Below are positions 1 through 6,269 of a DNA stretch of 9,319 bases, one piece after another (positions within the stretch are counted from its first letter, which is position 1; every line of letters starts with the position of its first letter). The translations under genes were made by a program, and so were the position numbers. This DNA is from Gammaproteobacteria bacterium (GTDB lineage: Bacteria; Pseudomonadota; Gammaproteobacteria; S012-40): contig WFVN01000097.1 of NCBI GenBank assembly GCA_015491615.1, positions 1 through 9,319 of the forward strand, in the 5' to 3' direction. Under the pieces are notes generated by a model. That model was not told where the DNA came from. It searched no databases and saw only the letters and a list, made by a program, of their open reading frames with translations.

Positions 1-46
1 GCTCCTGGAGCTGTGGGCGGCCTCGTCCGCCCACAGCTCCAGGAGC
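1..46. repeat. Perfect inverted repeat at the window edge (probable fold-back artefact)
   Basis: Bases 1..20 are the exact reverse complement of bases 27..46, with a 6-base loop (21..26). The repeat starts at the very first base of the window. It sits inside a coding region whose protein looks normal up to the loop and then loses family character. A chimeric fold-back read or assembly end explains this better than a biological hairpin. Confidence 0.8.
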
Positions 47-324
47 AGGCCGGCACCGAAACGTTCACGGGCGGCGGCGAGCACGGTGCGCGCCACCTCC
101 CGCGCCAGGGGCTCAGCCTCGGGCGCCTCGACGATGAGGTAGGCAGCTTCCCCCAGGAGCAGACGCTCGGTGCCTTCGTCCCCCCCGCCCGGCGGGCGCC
201 GGTAGAGGCACAGGAACGGCAGGGGACGGTCCAGGTGCAACCGCCCCCAGGGGAGGCGGCGGTGGAGGGTGCGACCGGCGCCGAGGGCCTGGCGCACTTC
301 TTCCAGCAGGCGCGGGTCGTTCAC
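1..324 (-). CDS. N-terminal fragment of a DUF1704 / QEGLA-motif family protein (partial)
   Basis: This reading frame starts at GTG (324..322), overlaps the stop of the upstream gene by four bases (GTGA), and stays open for 108 codons to the window edge. The start VNDPRLLEEVRQAL is followed by a segment with GRLHLDRPLPFLCLYRRP, then GTERLLLGEAAYLIVEAP and RFGAGLLLELWADEAA. From memory, this matches the N-terminal region of proteins named 'flavohemoglobin expression-modulating QEGLA motif protein' (DUF1704), which are related to MATCAP-type metallopeptidases and are often encoded next to an N-formylglutamate amidohydrolase. The catalytic part would lie beyond the left edge, so activity cannot be judged. 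The overlap points to translational coupling with the amidohydrolase. The last residues, after LELWADEAA, are probably not genuine, because they are encoded by the second arm of the terminal inverted repeat. Coding is well supported; the family name is less certain. Confidence 0.65.
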   Translation of the reverse strand, partial: MNDPRLLEEVRQALGAGRTLHRRLPWGRLHLDRPLPFLCLYRRPPGGGDEGTERLLLGEAAYLIVEAPEAEPLAREVARTVLAAARERFGAGLLLELWADEAAHSSRS

Positions 325-1109
325 GGCACCACCTCCAGGGCCTCTACGAGGCCGGAGAAGGTGGCCCGCAGGGCGCACCCGAGCTGGTCGATGGTGGGCG
401 GATCGCCGATCCCGGTCCATTCGTCCATGAAGATCTTTTTGAATTCCACCGCCAGCACACAGGCTCCAGGGAAGCGGGCATGGACCCACTGGGCCAGGTA
501 GCGGCCACGGAATTTGACGTTCTCGCGCACGTCCAGGGGACGCCCGCCCAGGCCGTGGTCGCGCAGGTCGGCCATGAAGCGCTCCACCACCGGCGCCCAG
601 CGCGCCCGGTCCAGGCTGCCGGTGCCGACGTTGATCTCCGGGTTCTGGGTCGGGTCGGCGGGGGGCGCCCAAGGGCCTTCGCGACGGTGGTTGTAAGCGT
701 GCAGGTCCAACACCACGACCTTGCCGTGGCGCGCCAGGAGCCGTTCCAGGAGGTCCCTCAGTCGGGCGTAGAACTGGGCGTGCAGGGCCAGGGAACGGCG
801 CACCGCGGCGGCGGGCAAGGGGCGGTTCCACACCCGCTGCCCCCAGGCCATGTCCGGGTGGGTGTACACCGCCTCGCGGGGCGGGCGGTTGAGGTCCACT
901 TCGAAGCGGGAGCGGCCGGGCAACAGCCAGGAGGGGGCGAGACGCGCCCAGTGGTCGGTGTAGGGGTCTTCCTCGCGTGCCCGCTCGCATTCGCCCAGGG
1001 CCATCCACGGCCGCAGCTCGGCACGCAGGCCGTGGGCGTGGTGGATGGCGGTGGCGAACAACGGGCCGGCGCCCAGGCGCCAATGTAGGGGGACGACAGT
1101 CGCATTCAT
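321..1109 (-). CDS. N-formylglutamate amidohydrolase family protein
   Basis: A 262-residue protein, about the usual length for the family. Members hydrolyse N-formyl- or N-acyl-glutamate-like substrates with a bound metal in the cytoplasm. Recognisable blocks, in order, are ATAIHHAHGLR (19-29, the histidine-rich entry motif), a DPY block (48-50), FEVDLNRPPREAVY (69-82), VVVLDLHAYNHRR (131-143, the DLH motif), NPEINVGTGSLDRARW (156-171), RENVKFRGRYLAQWVHARFP (195-214) and VEFKKIFMDEWTG (221-233). These conserved blocks suggest an active enzyme. I chose the ATG at 1109 because homologues begin about 10-15 residues before the PLFATAIH block. An in-frame ATG at 1160 would add 17 residues and has GGAG about five bases upstream, so it stays possible. 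No hut genes are nearby, so HutG is not a safe name. The downstream DUF1704-like gene overlaps it and probably shares its function. Confidence 0.85.
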   Translation of the reverse strand: MNATVVPLHWRLGAGPLFATAIHHAHGLRAELRPWMALGECERAREEDPYTDHWARLAPSWLLPGRSRFEVDLNRPPREAVYTHPDMAWGQRVWNRPLPAAAVRRSLALHAQFYARLRDLLERLLARHGKVVVLDLHAYNHRREGPWAPPADPTQNPEINVGTGSLDRARWAPVVERFMADLRDHGLGGRPLDVRENVKFRGRYLAQWVHARFPGACVLAVEFKKIFMDEWTGIGDPPTIDQLGCALRATFSGLVEALEVVP

Positions 1110-1731
1110 TGCCTCGACAGTATAGCCGAGGGACCTCATCCAACCCGCCGACGACGTCATTGCGCTCCAGCCGGGTCTCGTGCGGACAACCCCTCCACCC
1201 TGCGGAGTACCCCTTCGTCCGTGAGCAAAGCTCCACCTTCACTATGGCCTGCGCGCTGGAAAGCGCCCTTGCTAATTGGGAGGGGCCACGACCGATCCCG
1301 AGACACCGGCAGATTTTCGAGAGGTTATCGGGGGGTACGCCGGACCCGGCACGCCCACCACCAGACCAGAAAAACTTTGTTGTAACCCACAGCTTCATAT
1401 ATAGTCCACTTCTTACCAATAAATACAATATTTTTTAGAAGGGGTCTAAGATTACACTGAATTTATAGACCATCACACAGGCACGTCATTGCATCTCATA
1501 ATCGACTCTACAGAGGGTGGTTACCAAAGAAATATCAAGAAACCATGCGGCACACAGACTTGATTGATGGTCTAAATTACAGCGACTCAAATTCCCCCTA
1601 ATAACCACACATACATAACACTACTTTCCACATACACCTGTATTACTGATACCACAATAATGAAATAAAACCGGACTTATTGCATGCTATAAGACTGTTT
1701 ATTTGATTCTGAAACGACAAAAACAAATCAT
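1110..1731. other. Intergenic region between divergent genes; GC-rich, then strongly AT-rich
   Basis: I see no convincing gene here. About 1110..1360 keeps the GC-rich composition of the left flank. It holds a small hairpin (GCGCT 1253..1257 / AGCGC 1262..1266, GGAA loop) and would contain the leader and promoter of the leftward amidohydrolase gene; a TATACT box lies at 1118..1123 on the minus strand but lacks a good -35 partner. From about 1365 the sequence turns abruptly AT-rich and stays so to about 1760. A GGTCTA(A/T)AATT-like motif occurs three times in this AT-rich part. The open frames crossing the stretch are low-complexity, carry no ribosome binding site and resemble no family I know. 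Confidence 0.6.
1443..1581. repeat. Three copies of a GGTCTA-type motif in the AT-rich spacer
   Basis: GGTCTAAGATTACA starts at 1443, and GGTCTAAATTACAG starts at 1569 as a near-direct repeat. The reverse-oriented TATAGACCA at 1465..1473 pairs with the first copy (GGTCTA 1443..1448 / TAGACC 1466..1471). The copies could be binding sites for a regulator of the downstream gene, but the motif matches no operator I recognise. Confidence 0.35.
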
Positions 1732-1760
1732 TTGACAGCTTCCTGGCAGTTTGTTAAACA
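1732..1760 (+). promoter_or_regulatory. Putative sigma70-type promoter of the DUF1566 gene
   Basis: A perfect -35 box TTGACA (1732..1737) is separated by 17 bases from TAAACA (1755..1760), a weak -10 box matching three of six consensus positions. Transcription would begin near 1767, leaving a leader of about 70 bases ahead of the ATG at 1839. Box spacing and location support the call; the weak -10 suggests that an activator may be needed. Confidence 0.45.
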
Positions 1761-1766
1761 ACCCGA

Positions 1767-1796
1767 GCCTGCCCTTCTGGTATGGTTTCGGCAGGC
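1767..1796 (+). promoter_or_regulatory. Leader stem-loop at the predicted 5' end of the DUF1566 mRNA
   Basis: GCCTGCC (1767..1773) and GGCAGGC (1790..1796) form a perfect 7-bp stem with a 16-base loop, at or near the predicted transcription start. No T-tract follows, so it is not a terminator. It may stabilise the transcript or act as an operator. I do not recognise a known riboswitch class. Confidence 0.4.
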
Positions 1797-1838
1797 AGAA
1801 AATACCATGGGAAGTATAAGCAAAAGGAGGTTGCCAAT

Positions 1839-2513
1839 ATGCACAGGGCTACAATGGCATTAATTGTTTTCGCTGTACTCGGATGGGGGTCAGCTCACGC
1901 TGTATTGATTGACAATGGCGATGGAACAGTAACAGATACCAGCACCGGCTTGATGTGGCTGCAGGATTCGACATTGAAACAAGCCACCTCTTGGGAGGAA
2001 GCCAAAGCATGGGCAGACTCATTAACGATAGGAGGGTACGACGACTGGCGGCTGCCATCGGCGCTGGATAGCAACGGAAACGCGTGTTTGGGGTTTGACT
2101 GTACCGATACGGAATTTGGCTCTTTATTTTATGGCGCTCTGAACAACACGGCGGGTAGCCTGACTAACACCGGTGTTTTCAATATCGATCCGGACAACAC
2201 TTGGTTCTGGACCGCCACCAACTCGGGACAGGCATGTGGGTTTTTCGGCTGTGTGGATCTACCCTATTTCTTTAAATTCGAGACCGGGGAGCAAAGCGCC
2301 GGTTTGTGGTCGGTCAACCCTTTAAATGCATGGGCCGTACGACAGGTGACGACGACGATCACGGTACTTGAGCCGCCCGCTTGGGCGATGATGGGTTTGG
2401 GTTTGGCACTACTTGCGCTGAAACACAGGCGCTCAGGTAATCCATTTGGCATGAAGACGTCGAAAACAGCTCGACTGAATCGGTACCATCATTGGCAACG
2501 AGCAGCCGGATAA
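1839..2513 (+). CDS. Secreted DUF1566 (Lcl C-terminal-like) protein with a PEP-CTERM-like tail
   Basis: A 224-residue exported protein of unknown function. The ATG at 1839 is chosen because AAAGGAGG (1823..1830) lies eight bases upstream and a signal peptide begins immediately; the in-frame GTG further up has neither. Residues 1-21 are a signal peptide ending in AHA. Residues 22-170 carry DUF1566 hallmarks: DNGDGTVTDTSTGLMWLQD (25-43), DDWRLPS (68-74), FWTATNS (123-129) and AWAVRQV (164-170). Cysteine pairs at 83/88 and 133/138 could form disulphides. Residues about 176-198 (VLEPP, a hydrophobic GLGLALLAL stretch, then KHRR) resemble the PEP-CTERM signal that exosortase cleaves, with LEP in place of PEP. 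Such proteins normally end just after the basic cluster, but here 26 more residues follow, which may reflect a frameshift or lost stop. Base composition is clearly lower in GC than the flanks. No exosortase gene is in view. Confidence 0.85.
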   Translation: MHRATMALIVFAVLGWGSAHAVLIDNGDGTVTDTSTGLMWLQDSTLKQATSWEEAKAWADSLTIGGYDDWRLPSALDSNGNACLGFDCTDTEFGSLFYGALNNTAGSLTNTGVFNIDPDNTWFWTATNSGQACGFFGCVDLPYFFKFETGEQSAGLWSVNPLNAWAVRQVTTTITVLEPPAWAMMGLGLALLALKHRRSGNPFGMKTSKTARLNRYHHWQRAAG

Positions 2514-2544
2514 GGGGACCAGGCTCGACTAGCAACGTGGAGAA

Positions 2545-2598
2545 GGTGGCGTACCCTACTGAAACTGGTTTGATAGTGGAGGGGTTGGGTACGCCACC
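2545..2598. repeat. 12-bp perfect inverted repeat with a 30-base loop downstream of the DUF1566 gene
   Basis: GGTGGCGTACCC (2545..2556) is the exact reverse complement of GGGTACGCCACC (2587..2598). It starts about 30 bases after the stop codon, and the short run CTTTT follows the second arm, so it could work as a long-looped terminator. The large loop and weak T-run leave other options, such as the paired ends of a small degenerate mobile element. Confidence 0.6.
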
Positions 2599-2974
2599 AC
2601 TTTTGCAGAAGCCAGCCAACATGCCGTCTTCATCGAGGAAACTGCTTGTGCACGCACGGACTCCTCGGAGTATAAGTTTTTAGCGGACGATCGCGAGCGG
2701 TTCTGAGTTGTTGGCACGCCGGAGAGTCCACCTATTCCCAGACCATCGCTATCGACGGCGCGTAATCATGTGTAATCAAACGAAAACAGCGAAACCGGCG
2801 ATGACGAGAGCACCGCCTGATGCCTGGCCTGATCCGTGGGCTCAAGATGCCAGGGAATCAGCGTCACATCGCTTCCGTTATAGCAAATGCAAGGCTCGCC
2901 AACCCCCCTTTGACACAACGTTCTTCGACCCGAGCCGAACGTGAGAATGGGGAATCGCCAGCGACAAAAAGCTA
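2599..2974. other. Stretch without a recognisable gene
   Basis: All frames on both strands are short, broken by stops, lack ribosome binding sites and match no family I recognise. GC content is intermediate between the AT-rich spacer and the GC-rich operon. The region may be decayed coding or mobile DNA, but I cannot name a parent gene. Confidence 0.5.
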
Positions 2975-3003
2975 TTGAGTGGACCACCGAGCTGGGATAG
3001 AAT
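2975..3003 (+). promoter_or_regulatory. Sigma70-type promoter of tRNA-Val (and probably thrS)
   Basis: TTGAGT (2975..2980) and TAGAAT (2998..3003) are separated by exactly 17 bases. Transcription would start near 3010, a few bases before the mature tRNA 5' end at 3016. The segment after the -10 box (CCGTCCTGC) is GC-rich, as is usual for stringently controlled stable-RNA promoters. It is the only good promoter ahead of thrS in this region. Confidence 0.75.
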
Positions 3004-3015
3004 CCGTCCTGCTTC

Positions 3016-3092
3016 AGGCGCGTAGCTCAGATGGTTAGAGCACCACCTTGACATGGTGGGGGTCGTTGGTTCGAGTCCAATCGCGCCTACCA
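3016..3092 (+). tRNA. tRNA-Val (anticodon GAC)
   Basis: A complete cloverleaf can be drawn. The acceptor stem is AGGCGCG (3016..3022) with CGCGCCT (3082..3088). The D stem is GCTC/GAGC (3025..3028 and 3038..3041). The anticodon stem is CCACC/GGTGG (3043..3047 and 3055..3059) around the loop TTGACAT, giving anticodon GAC (3050..3052). The T arm GTTGG/CCAAT surrounds TTCGAGT (3070..3076). The discriminator is A (3089) and the CCA end is encoded (3090..3092). A GAC anticodon reads the valine codons GUC and GUU. All stems pair fully apart from one G-U in the T stem, so the gene should be functional. It heads the thrS operon region. Confidence 0.97.
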
Positions 3093-3098
3093 AATCCG

Positions 3099-3128
3099 AA
3101 AGCACTGTGCCCGCACAGTGCTTTTTTT
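3099..3128 (+). terminator. Rho-independent terminator between tRNA-Val and thrS
   Basis: GCACTGTG (3102..3109) pairs with CACAGTGC (3114..3121) around the 4-base loop CCCG, with AAA before the stem and seven T residues after it (3122..3128). It is a textbook intrinsic terminator seven bases past the tRNA CCA end. Because it ends 23 bases before the thrS ATG, it should also limit transcription into thrS unless readthrough occurs. Confidence 0.92.
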
Positions 3129-3151
3129 CGTCCAGGACCACGGGGACCGTC

Positions 3152-5077
3152 ATGCCCACCATCACCCTGCCCGACGGCACGAAGAAATCCTTCGACCATC
3201 CGGTCACGGTACGCGAGATCGCCGAATCCATCGGTCCGGGGTTGGCCCGCGCCGCCCTCGCCGGCAAGGTGGACGGCAAGCTGGTGGACCTCTCCCACGT
3301 GGTGGATCACGACGCCGACGTAGCCATCGTCACCGACCGCGATTCCGAGGGCCTGGAGATCATCCGCCATTCCACCGCCCACCTCCTCGCCCAGGCGGTC
3401 AAGTCGCTGTTCCCTGAGGCGCAGGTGACCATCGGCCCGGTGATCGAAAACGGCTTCTACTACGACTTCGACTACAAACGCCCCTTCACCCCCGAGGACC
3501 TGGAAAAAATCGAGAAGAAGATGGCCGAACTGGCCGCCGCCGACATCCCCATCGAACGCATGGAGATGCCCCGCGACGAGGCCATCCGTTTCTTCCGCGA
3601 ACTGGGTGAGGAATTCAAGGCGCGCATCATCGAAGACATCCCCGAAGAAGAGACCATCTCCCTCTACCGCCAGGGCGACTTCGTGGACCTGTGCCGCGGC
3701 CCCCACGTCCCCTCCACCGGCAAGCTCAGGGCCTTTAAACTCATGAAACTAGCCGGGGCCTACTGGCGCGGCGACCCCAAGAACCCCATGCTGCAGCGCA
3801 TCTACGGCACCGCCTGGGCCAACAAGAAGCAACTCAAGGAATACCTGCACCGCCTGGCCGAGGCGGAGAAGCGCGACCACCGTCGCCTGGGAAAACAAAT
3901 GGACCTCTTCCACACCCAGGAGGAGGCCCCCGGCATGGTCTTCTGGCACGACAAGGGCTGGCGCGTCTACCTGGCCATCCAGGACTACATCCGCCAGCTC
4001 CTGCGCGAGAACGGCTACCAGGAGATCCACACCCCGGAGCTCATCGACCGCAGCCTGTGGGAGAAGTCGGGGCACTGGGAGAAATTCAAGGACATGATGT
4101 TCACCACCGAGTCCGAGAGCCGGGTGTACGCCATCAAGCCCATGAACTGCCCCGCCCACGTGCAGGTGTACAACCAGGGCCTGAAGAGCTACCGTGACCT
4201 GCCCCTGCGCCTGGCCGAATTCGGCTCCTGCCACCGCAACGAGCCCTCCGGCACCCTGCACGGCCTCATGCGCGTGCGCAACTTCGTCCAGGACGACGCC
4301 CACATCTTCTGCACCGAGGACCAGATCGAATCGGAAGTGTCCGCCTTCATCGACCTGGTCTTCCGGGTGTACCGGGACTTCGGCTTCGACGACGTCATCG
4401 TCGCCCTCTCCACCCGCCCGGAGCTGCGCGTGGGCGAGGAGGTCCTGTGGGACAAGGCCGAGCGGGCTCTGGAACGCTGCCTGAACGAAAAGGGCCTGGA
4501 ATGGCAGCTACAGCCCGGCGAAGGGGCCTTCTACGGGCCCAAGATCGAATTCTCCCTGCGCGACTGCCTGGACCGCGTGTGGCAATTGGGCACCATTCAG
4601 CTCGACTTCTCCATGCCCCAGCGCCTAGGCGCCCAGTACGTCGCCGAGGACGGCGGCAAGCGCACGCCGGTAATGCTGCACCGGGCCATCCTCGGCTCCC
4701 TGGAACGCTTCATCGGCATCCTCCTGGAGCACTACGAAGGCAAGCTCCCCCTGTGGCTCGCCCCGGTGCAGGCGGTGGTCCTCAACATCACCGACCGCCA
4801 GGCCGATTACGCCCGCACGGTGGAAAAGGCCCTGCGCGACGCCGGTCTGCGGGCGGAAGCGGACTTGAGAAACGAAAAAATCGGCTTTAAAATCCGCGAG
4901 CACACTCTGCAACGAGTACCTTACCTGCTCGTTGTGGGGGACCGCGAAACGGAAAACCAGACCGTGGCCGTGCGTACCCTCGCCGGCGAGGACCTGGGTG
5001 CCCTCCCTCTGGCGGAGATCATCCGGCGTCTCACCGATGAAGCCGAGGCGCGCGGCCGTTCTGTATTGGAGGAATGA
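3152..5077 (+). CDS. thrS: Threonine--tRNA ligase (ThrRS)
   Basis: Attaches threonine to tRNA-Thr using ATP in the cytoplasm. The 641 residues match the E. coli enzyme length (642). Residues 1-62 form a TGS domain. The editing domain, which removes mischarged serine, shows HSTAH with H73 and H77, and CRGPH with C181 and H185. The class II catalytic core has MNCPAH (C333), the motif 2 region with HRNE (361-364), DDAH (H384) and [13 protein letters not shown] with H510; C333, H384 and H510 correspond to the catalytic zinc ligands. The anticodon-binding domain fills about 535-635. The ATG at 3152 is chosen because PTITLPDG follows directly, as in homologues, and GGGGA (3142..3146) sits five bases upstream; the longer in-frame extension would read through the tRNA. 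The only promoter seen upstream is that of tRNA-Val, with a terminator between. The stop lies three bases before the infC start. Confidence 0.98.
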   Translation: MPTITLPDGTKKSFDHPVTVREIAESIGPGLARAALAGKVDGKLVDLSHVVDHDADVAIVTDRDSEGLEIIRHSTAHLLAQAVKSLFPEAQVTIGPVIENGFYYDFDYKRPFTPEDLEKIEKKMAELAAADIPIERMEMPRDEAIRFFRELGEEFKARIIEDIPEEETISLYRQGDFVDLCRGPHVPSTGKLRAFKLMKLAGAYWRGDPKNPMLQRIYGTAWANKKQLKEYLHRLAEAEKRDHRRLGKQMDLFHTQEEAPGMVFWHDKGWRVYLAIQDYIRQLLRENGYQEIHTPELIDRSLWEKSGHWEKFKDMMFTTESESRVYAIKPMNCPAHVQVYNQGLKSYRDLPLRLAEFGSCHRNEPSGTLHGLMRVRNFVQDDAHIFCTEDQIESEVSAFIDLVFRVYRDFGFDDVIVALSTRPELRVGEEVLWDKAERALERCLNEKGLEWQLQPGEGAFYGPKIEFSLRDCLDRVWQLGTIQLDFSMPQRLGAQYVAEDGGKRTPVMLHRAILGSLERFIGILLEHYEGKLPLWLAPVQAVVLNITDRQADYARTVEKALRDAGLRAEADLRNEKIGFKIREHTLQRVPYLLVVGDRETENQTVAVRTLAGEDLGALPLAEIIRRLTDEAEARGRSVLEE

Positions 5078-5083
5078 ACCATC
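5068..5083 (+). promoter_or_regulatory. infC ribosome binding site and AUC start codon
   Basis: GGAGG (5068..5072) lies eight bases before ATC (5081..5083), the first codon of the conserved IF3 N-terminus. The ribosome binding site overlaps the end of thrS. The nearby ATG at 5074 overlaps the thrS stop and is out of frame with IF3. Non-AUG starts of infC are known to let IF3 discriminate against its own mRNA (AUU in E. coli). Confidence 0.85.
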
Positions 5084-5611
5084 GCCAAACCTGCTGGCAA
5101 GTTTCGGGACACGAAACTCAACGAAGACATCACCGCCCCCCGGGTGCGGCTCATCGGTCCCGACGGTGACCAGATCGGCATCGTCAGCCGTGAAGAGGCG
5201 CTGAAAGTCGCCGACGAAGCCGGCCTGGATCTGGTGGAGATCGCCCCCCAGGCCGACCCTCCGGTCTGCCGCATCATGGACTATGGCAAGTTCCTCTTTG
5301 AGGAGAGCAAGAAAGCCCAGCAGGCCCGGCGTAAGCAAAAACAGGTGCAGGTCAAGGAAATCAAATTCCGACCAGGCACCGACGAAGGCGATTATCAGGT
5401 CAAACTGCGCAACCTGACTCGCTTCCTCACCGAGGGCGACAAGGCCAAGGTCACCCTCCGATTCCGGGGCCGGGAGATGGCCCACCAGGAGCTGGGGCGC
5501 AACCTTCTCAAGCGCGTGGAGGAGGACCTCAGCGACATCGCCGTGGTGGAGCAGTATCCCAAGATGGAAGGCCGTCAGATGGTGATGGTCCTCGCCCCCA
5601 AGAAAAAATGA
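5081..5611 (+). CDS. infC: Translation initiation factor IF-3, AUC start
   Basis: IF3 binds the 30S subunit, blocks premature 50S joining and checks start codons and initiator tRNA. The 176-residue frame begins at ATC with [20 protein letters not shown] and carries the N domain (about 1-80, including [15 protein letters not shown] and [15 protein letters not shown] at 60-74). A lysine/arginine-rich linker (about 76-92) follows. The C domain has [19 protein letters not shown] (91-109), [12 protein letters not shown] (128-139) and [14 protein letters not shown] (163-176). The family needs the LNEDI segment, which lies upstream of any in-frame ATG; the first common alternative start, GTG at 5144, would remove 21 conserved residues. 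Good SD spacing and the absence of an in-frame ATG support AUC. Likely consequence: autogenous repression by IF3, as known for AUU in enteric bacteria. It is translationally close to thrS, with a 3-base gap. Confidence 0.95.
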   Translation: MAKPAGKFRDTKLNEDITAPRVRLIGPDGDQIGIVSREEALKVADEAGLDLVEIAPQADPPVCRIMDYGKFLFEESKKAQQARRKQKQVQVKEIKFRPGTDEGDYQVKLRNLTRFLTEGDKAKVTLRFRGREMAHQELGRNLLKRVEEDLSDIAVVEQYPKMEGRQMVMVLAPKKK

Positions 5612-5613
5612 AC

Positions 5614-5640
5614 CGGCCCCTGCGGGCCGCCAATGCGGAG
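5614..5640 (+). promoter_or_regulatory. Alternative stems in the infC-rpmI gap overlapping the rpmI ribosome binding site
   Basis: CGGCCC (5614..5619) pairs with GGGCCG (5624..5629) around loop CTGC. A competing stem, CCGC (5627..5630) with GCGG (5635..5638) around CAAT, would cover part of the rpmI Shine-Dalgarno GGAG (5637..5640). No T-tract follows, so this is not a terminator. In E. coli, ribosomal protein L20 represses rpmI-rplT translation by binding a structured leader at this place. Equivalence here is inference. Confidence 0.45.
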
Positions 5641-5649
5641 TAGAGAGCA

Positions 5650-5847
5650 ATGCCCAAGATCAAGACCAACCGTGGCGCCGCCAAGCGGTTCCGCGCCACG
5701 GCGAGCGGGAAGTTCAAGCGCAACCAGTCCCACCGCCGGCACATCCTGACCAAGAAGTCCAGCAAGCGCAAGCGCCAGCTACGCAACTCGGCCTACGTCA
5801 GCGCCGTGGACCTGCCCCTGGTCCGCCGCATGCTGCCGTACAAATAA
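5650..5847 (+). CDS. rpmI: 50S ribosomal protein bL35
   Basis: A small, very basic protein of the large ribosomal subunit, 65 residues, the normal family length. It begins with [14 protein letters not shown], the universal bL35 start, and has the [22 protein letters not shown] block (residues 23-44) and the C-terminal [13 protein letters not shown] (5637..5640) precedes the ATG by nine bases. It lies between infC and rplT in the conserved order and is probably co-translated with rplT and repressed by bL20 through the stems in the infC-rpmI gap. Confidence 0.98.
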   Translation: MPKIKTNRGAAKRFRATASGKFKRNQSHRRHILTKKSSKRKRQLRNSAYVSAVDLPLVRRMLPYK

Positions 5848-5905
5848 GCGCAACCGATCCCGGCCCCGCCGGAATCCGTAACGAACGAGCAAGAGGAATC
5901 CCGCC

Positions 5906-6268
5906 ATGCCCAGAGTGAAACGAGGTGTCCAGGCCCGCGCCCGGCACAAGAAAGTCCTGAAACAGGCCAAGGGTTACTACGGCGCCCGCTCTCGTGTCTA
6001 CCGTGTCGCCAAGCAGGCGGTCACCAAGGCCGGCCAGTACGCCTACCGCGACCGTCGCCAGCGCAAGCGCCAGTTCCGCTCCCTGTGGATCGTGCGCATC
6101 AACGCTGCCGCGCGCGAGAACGGCCTCTCCTACAGCCGCTTCATCGCCGGCCTGAAGAAGGCCAACGTGGAGGTGGACCGCAAGGTCCTGGCCGACCTCG
6201 CCGTGCGCGACAAGGCCGCCTTCGCTGCCCTGGCCGAGCGCGCCAAGGCCGGTCTGGAAGCTGCCTGA
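5906..6268 (+). CDS. rplT: 50S ribosomal protein bL20
   Basis: bL20 binds 23S rRNA early in 50S assembly and, in E. coli, represses its own operon. The 120 residues (118 in E. coli) start with [19 protein letters not shown], continue with [19 protein letters not shown] (21-39) and [20 protein letters not shown] (45-64), and include [15 protein letters not shown] (72-86); these are all diagnostic. GAGGAA precedes the ATG at usable spacing. The 58-base gap after rpmI holds a small imperfect hairpin (5856..5863 with 5869..5876) whose role is unclear. The gene is followed by two strong stems, the second a terminator, before pheS. Confidence 0.98.
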   Translation: MPRVKRGVQARARHKKVLKQAKGYYGARSRVYRVAKQAVTKAGQYAYRDRRQRKRQFRSLWIVRINAAARENGLSYSRFIAGLKKANVEVDRKVLADLAVRDKAAFAALAERAKAGLEAA

Positions 6269-6269
6269 G

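Noticed and set aside
977..1438. 153-residue plus-strand frame spanning the amidohydrolase start and the spacer
   Set aside because: It is antisense to a conserved gene in its first part, low-complexity afterwards, and crosses a sharp composition change.
1744..1758. Sigma54 promoter (TGGCA at 1744..1748)
   Set aside because: The required GC element at the -12 position is missing; the following bases read TTAAAC.
2553..2590. Integron attC site (ACCCTAC ... GTTGGGT resembles the outer boxes)
   Set aside because: The left box deviates from RYYYAAC, the pairing extends well outside the boxes, and no inner L boxes, cassette or integrase is visible.
3048..3053. TTGACA inside tRNA-Val as a -35 box for thrS
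   Set aside because: It is the anticodon loop, and no -10-like sequence lies 16-18 bases downstream.
3070..3092. tRNA-Val 3' end as an attachment site for the low-GC island
   Set aside because: The island lies on the 5' side of the tRNA, no second copy of the tRNA 3' end is seen in the window, and there is no integrase.
5074..5076. ATG overlapping the thrS stop as a possible infC start
   Set aside because: It is out of frame with IF3; the protein it opens does not match any family.
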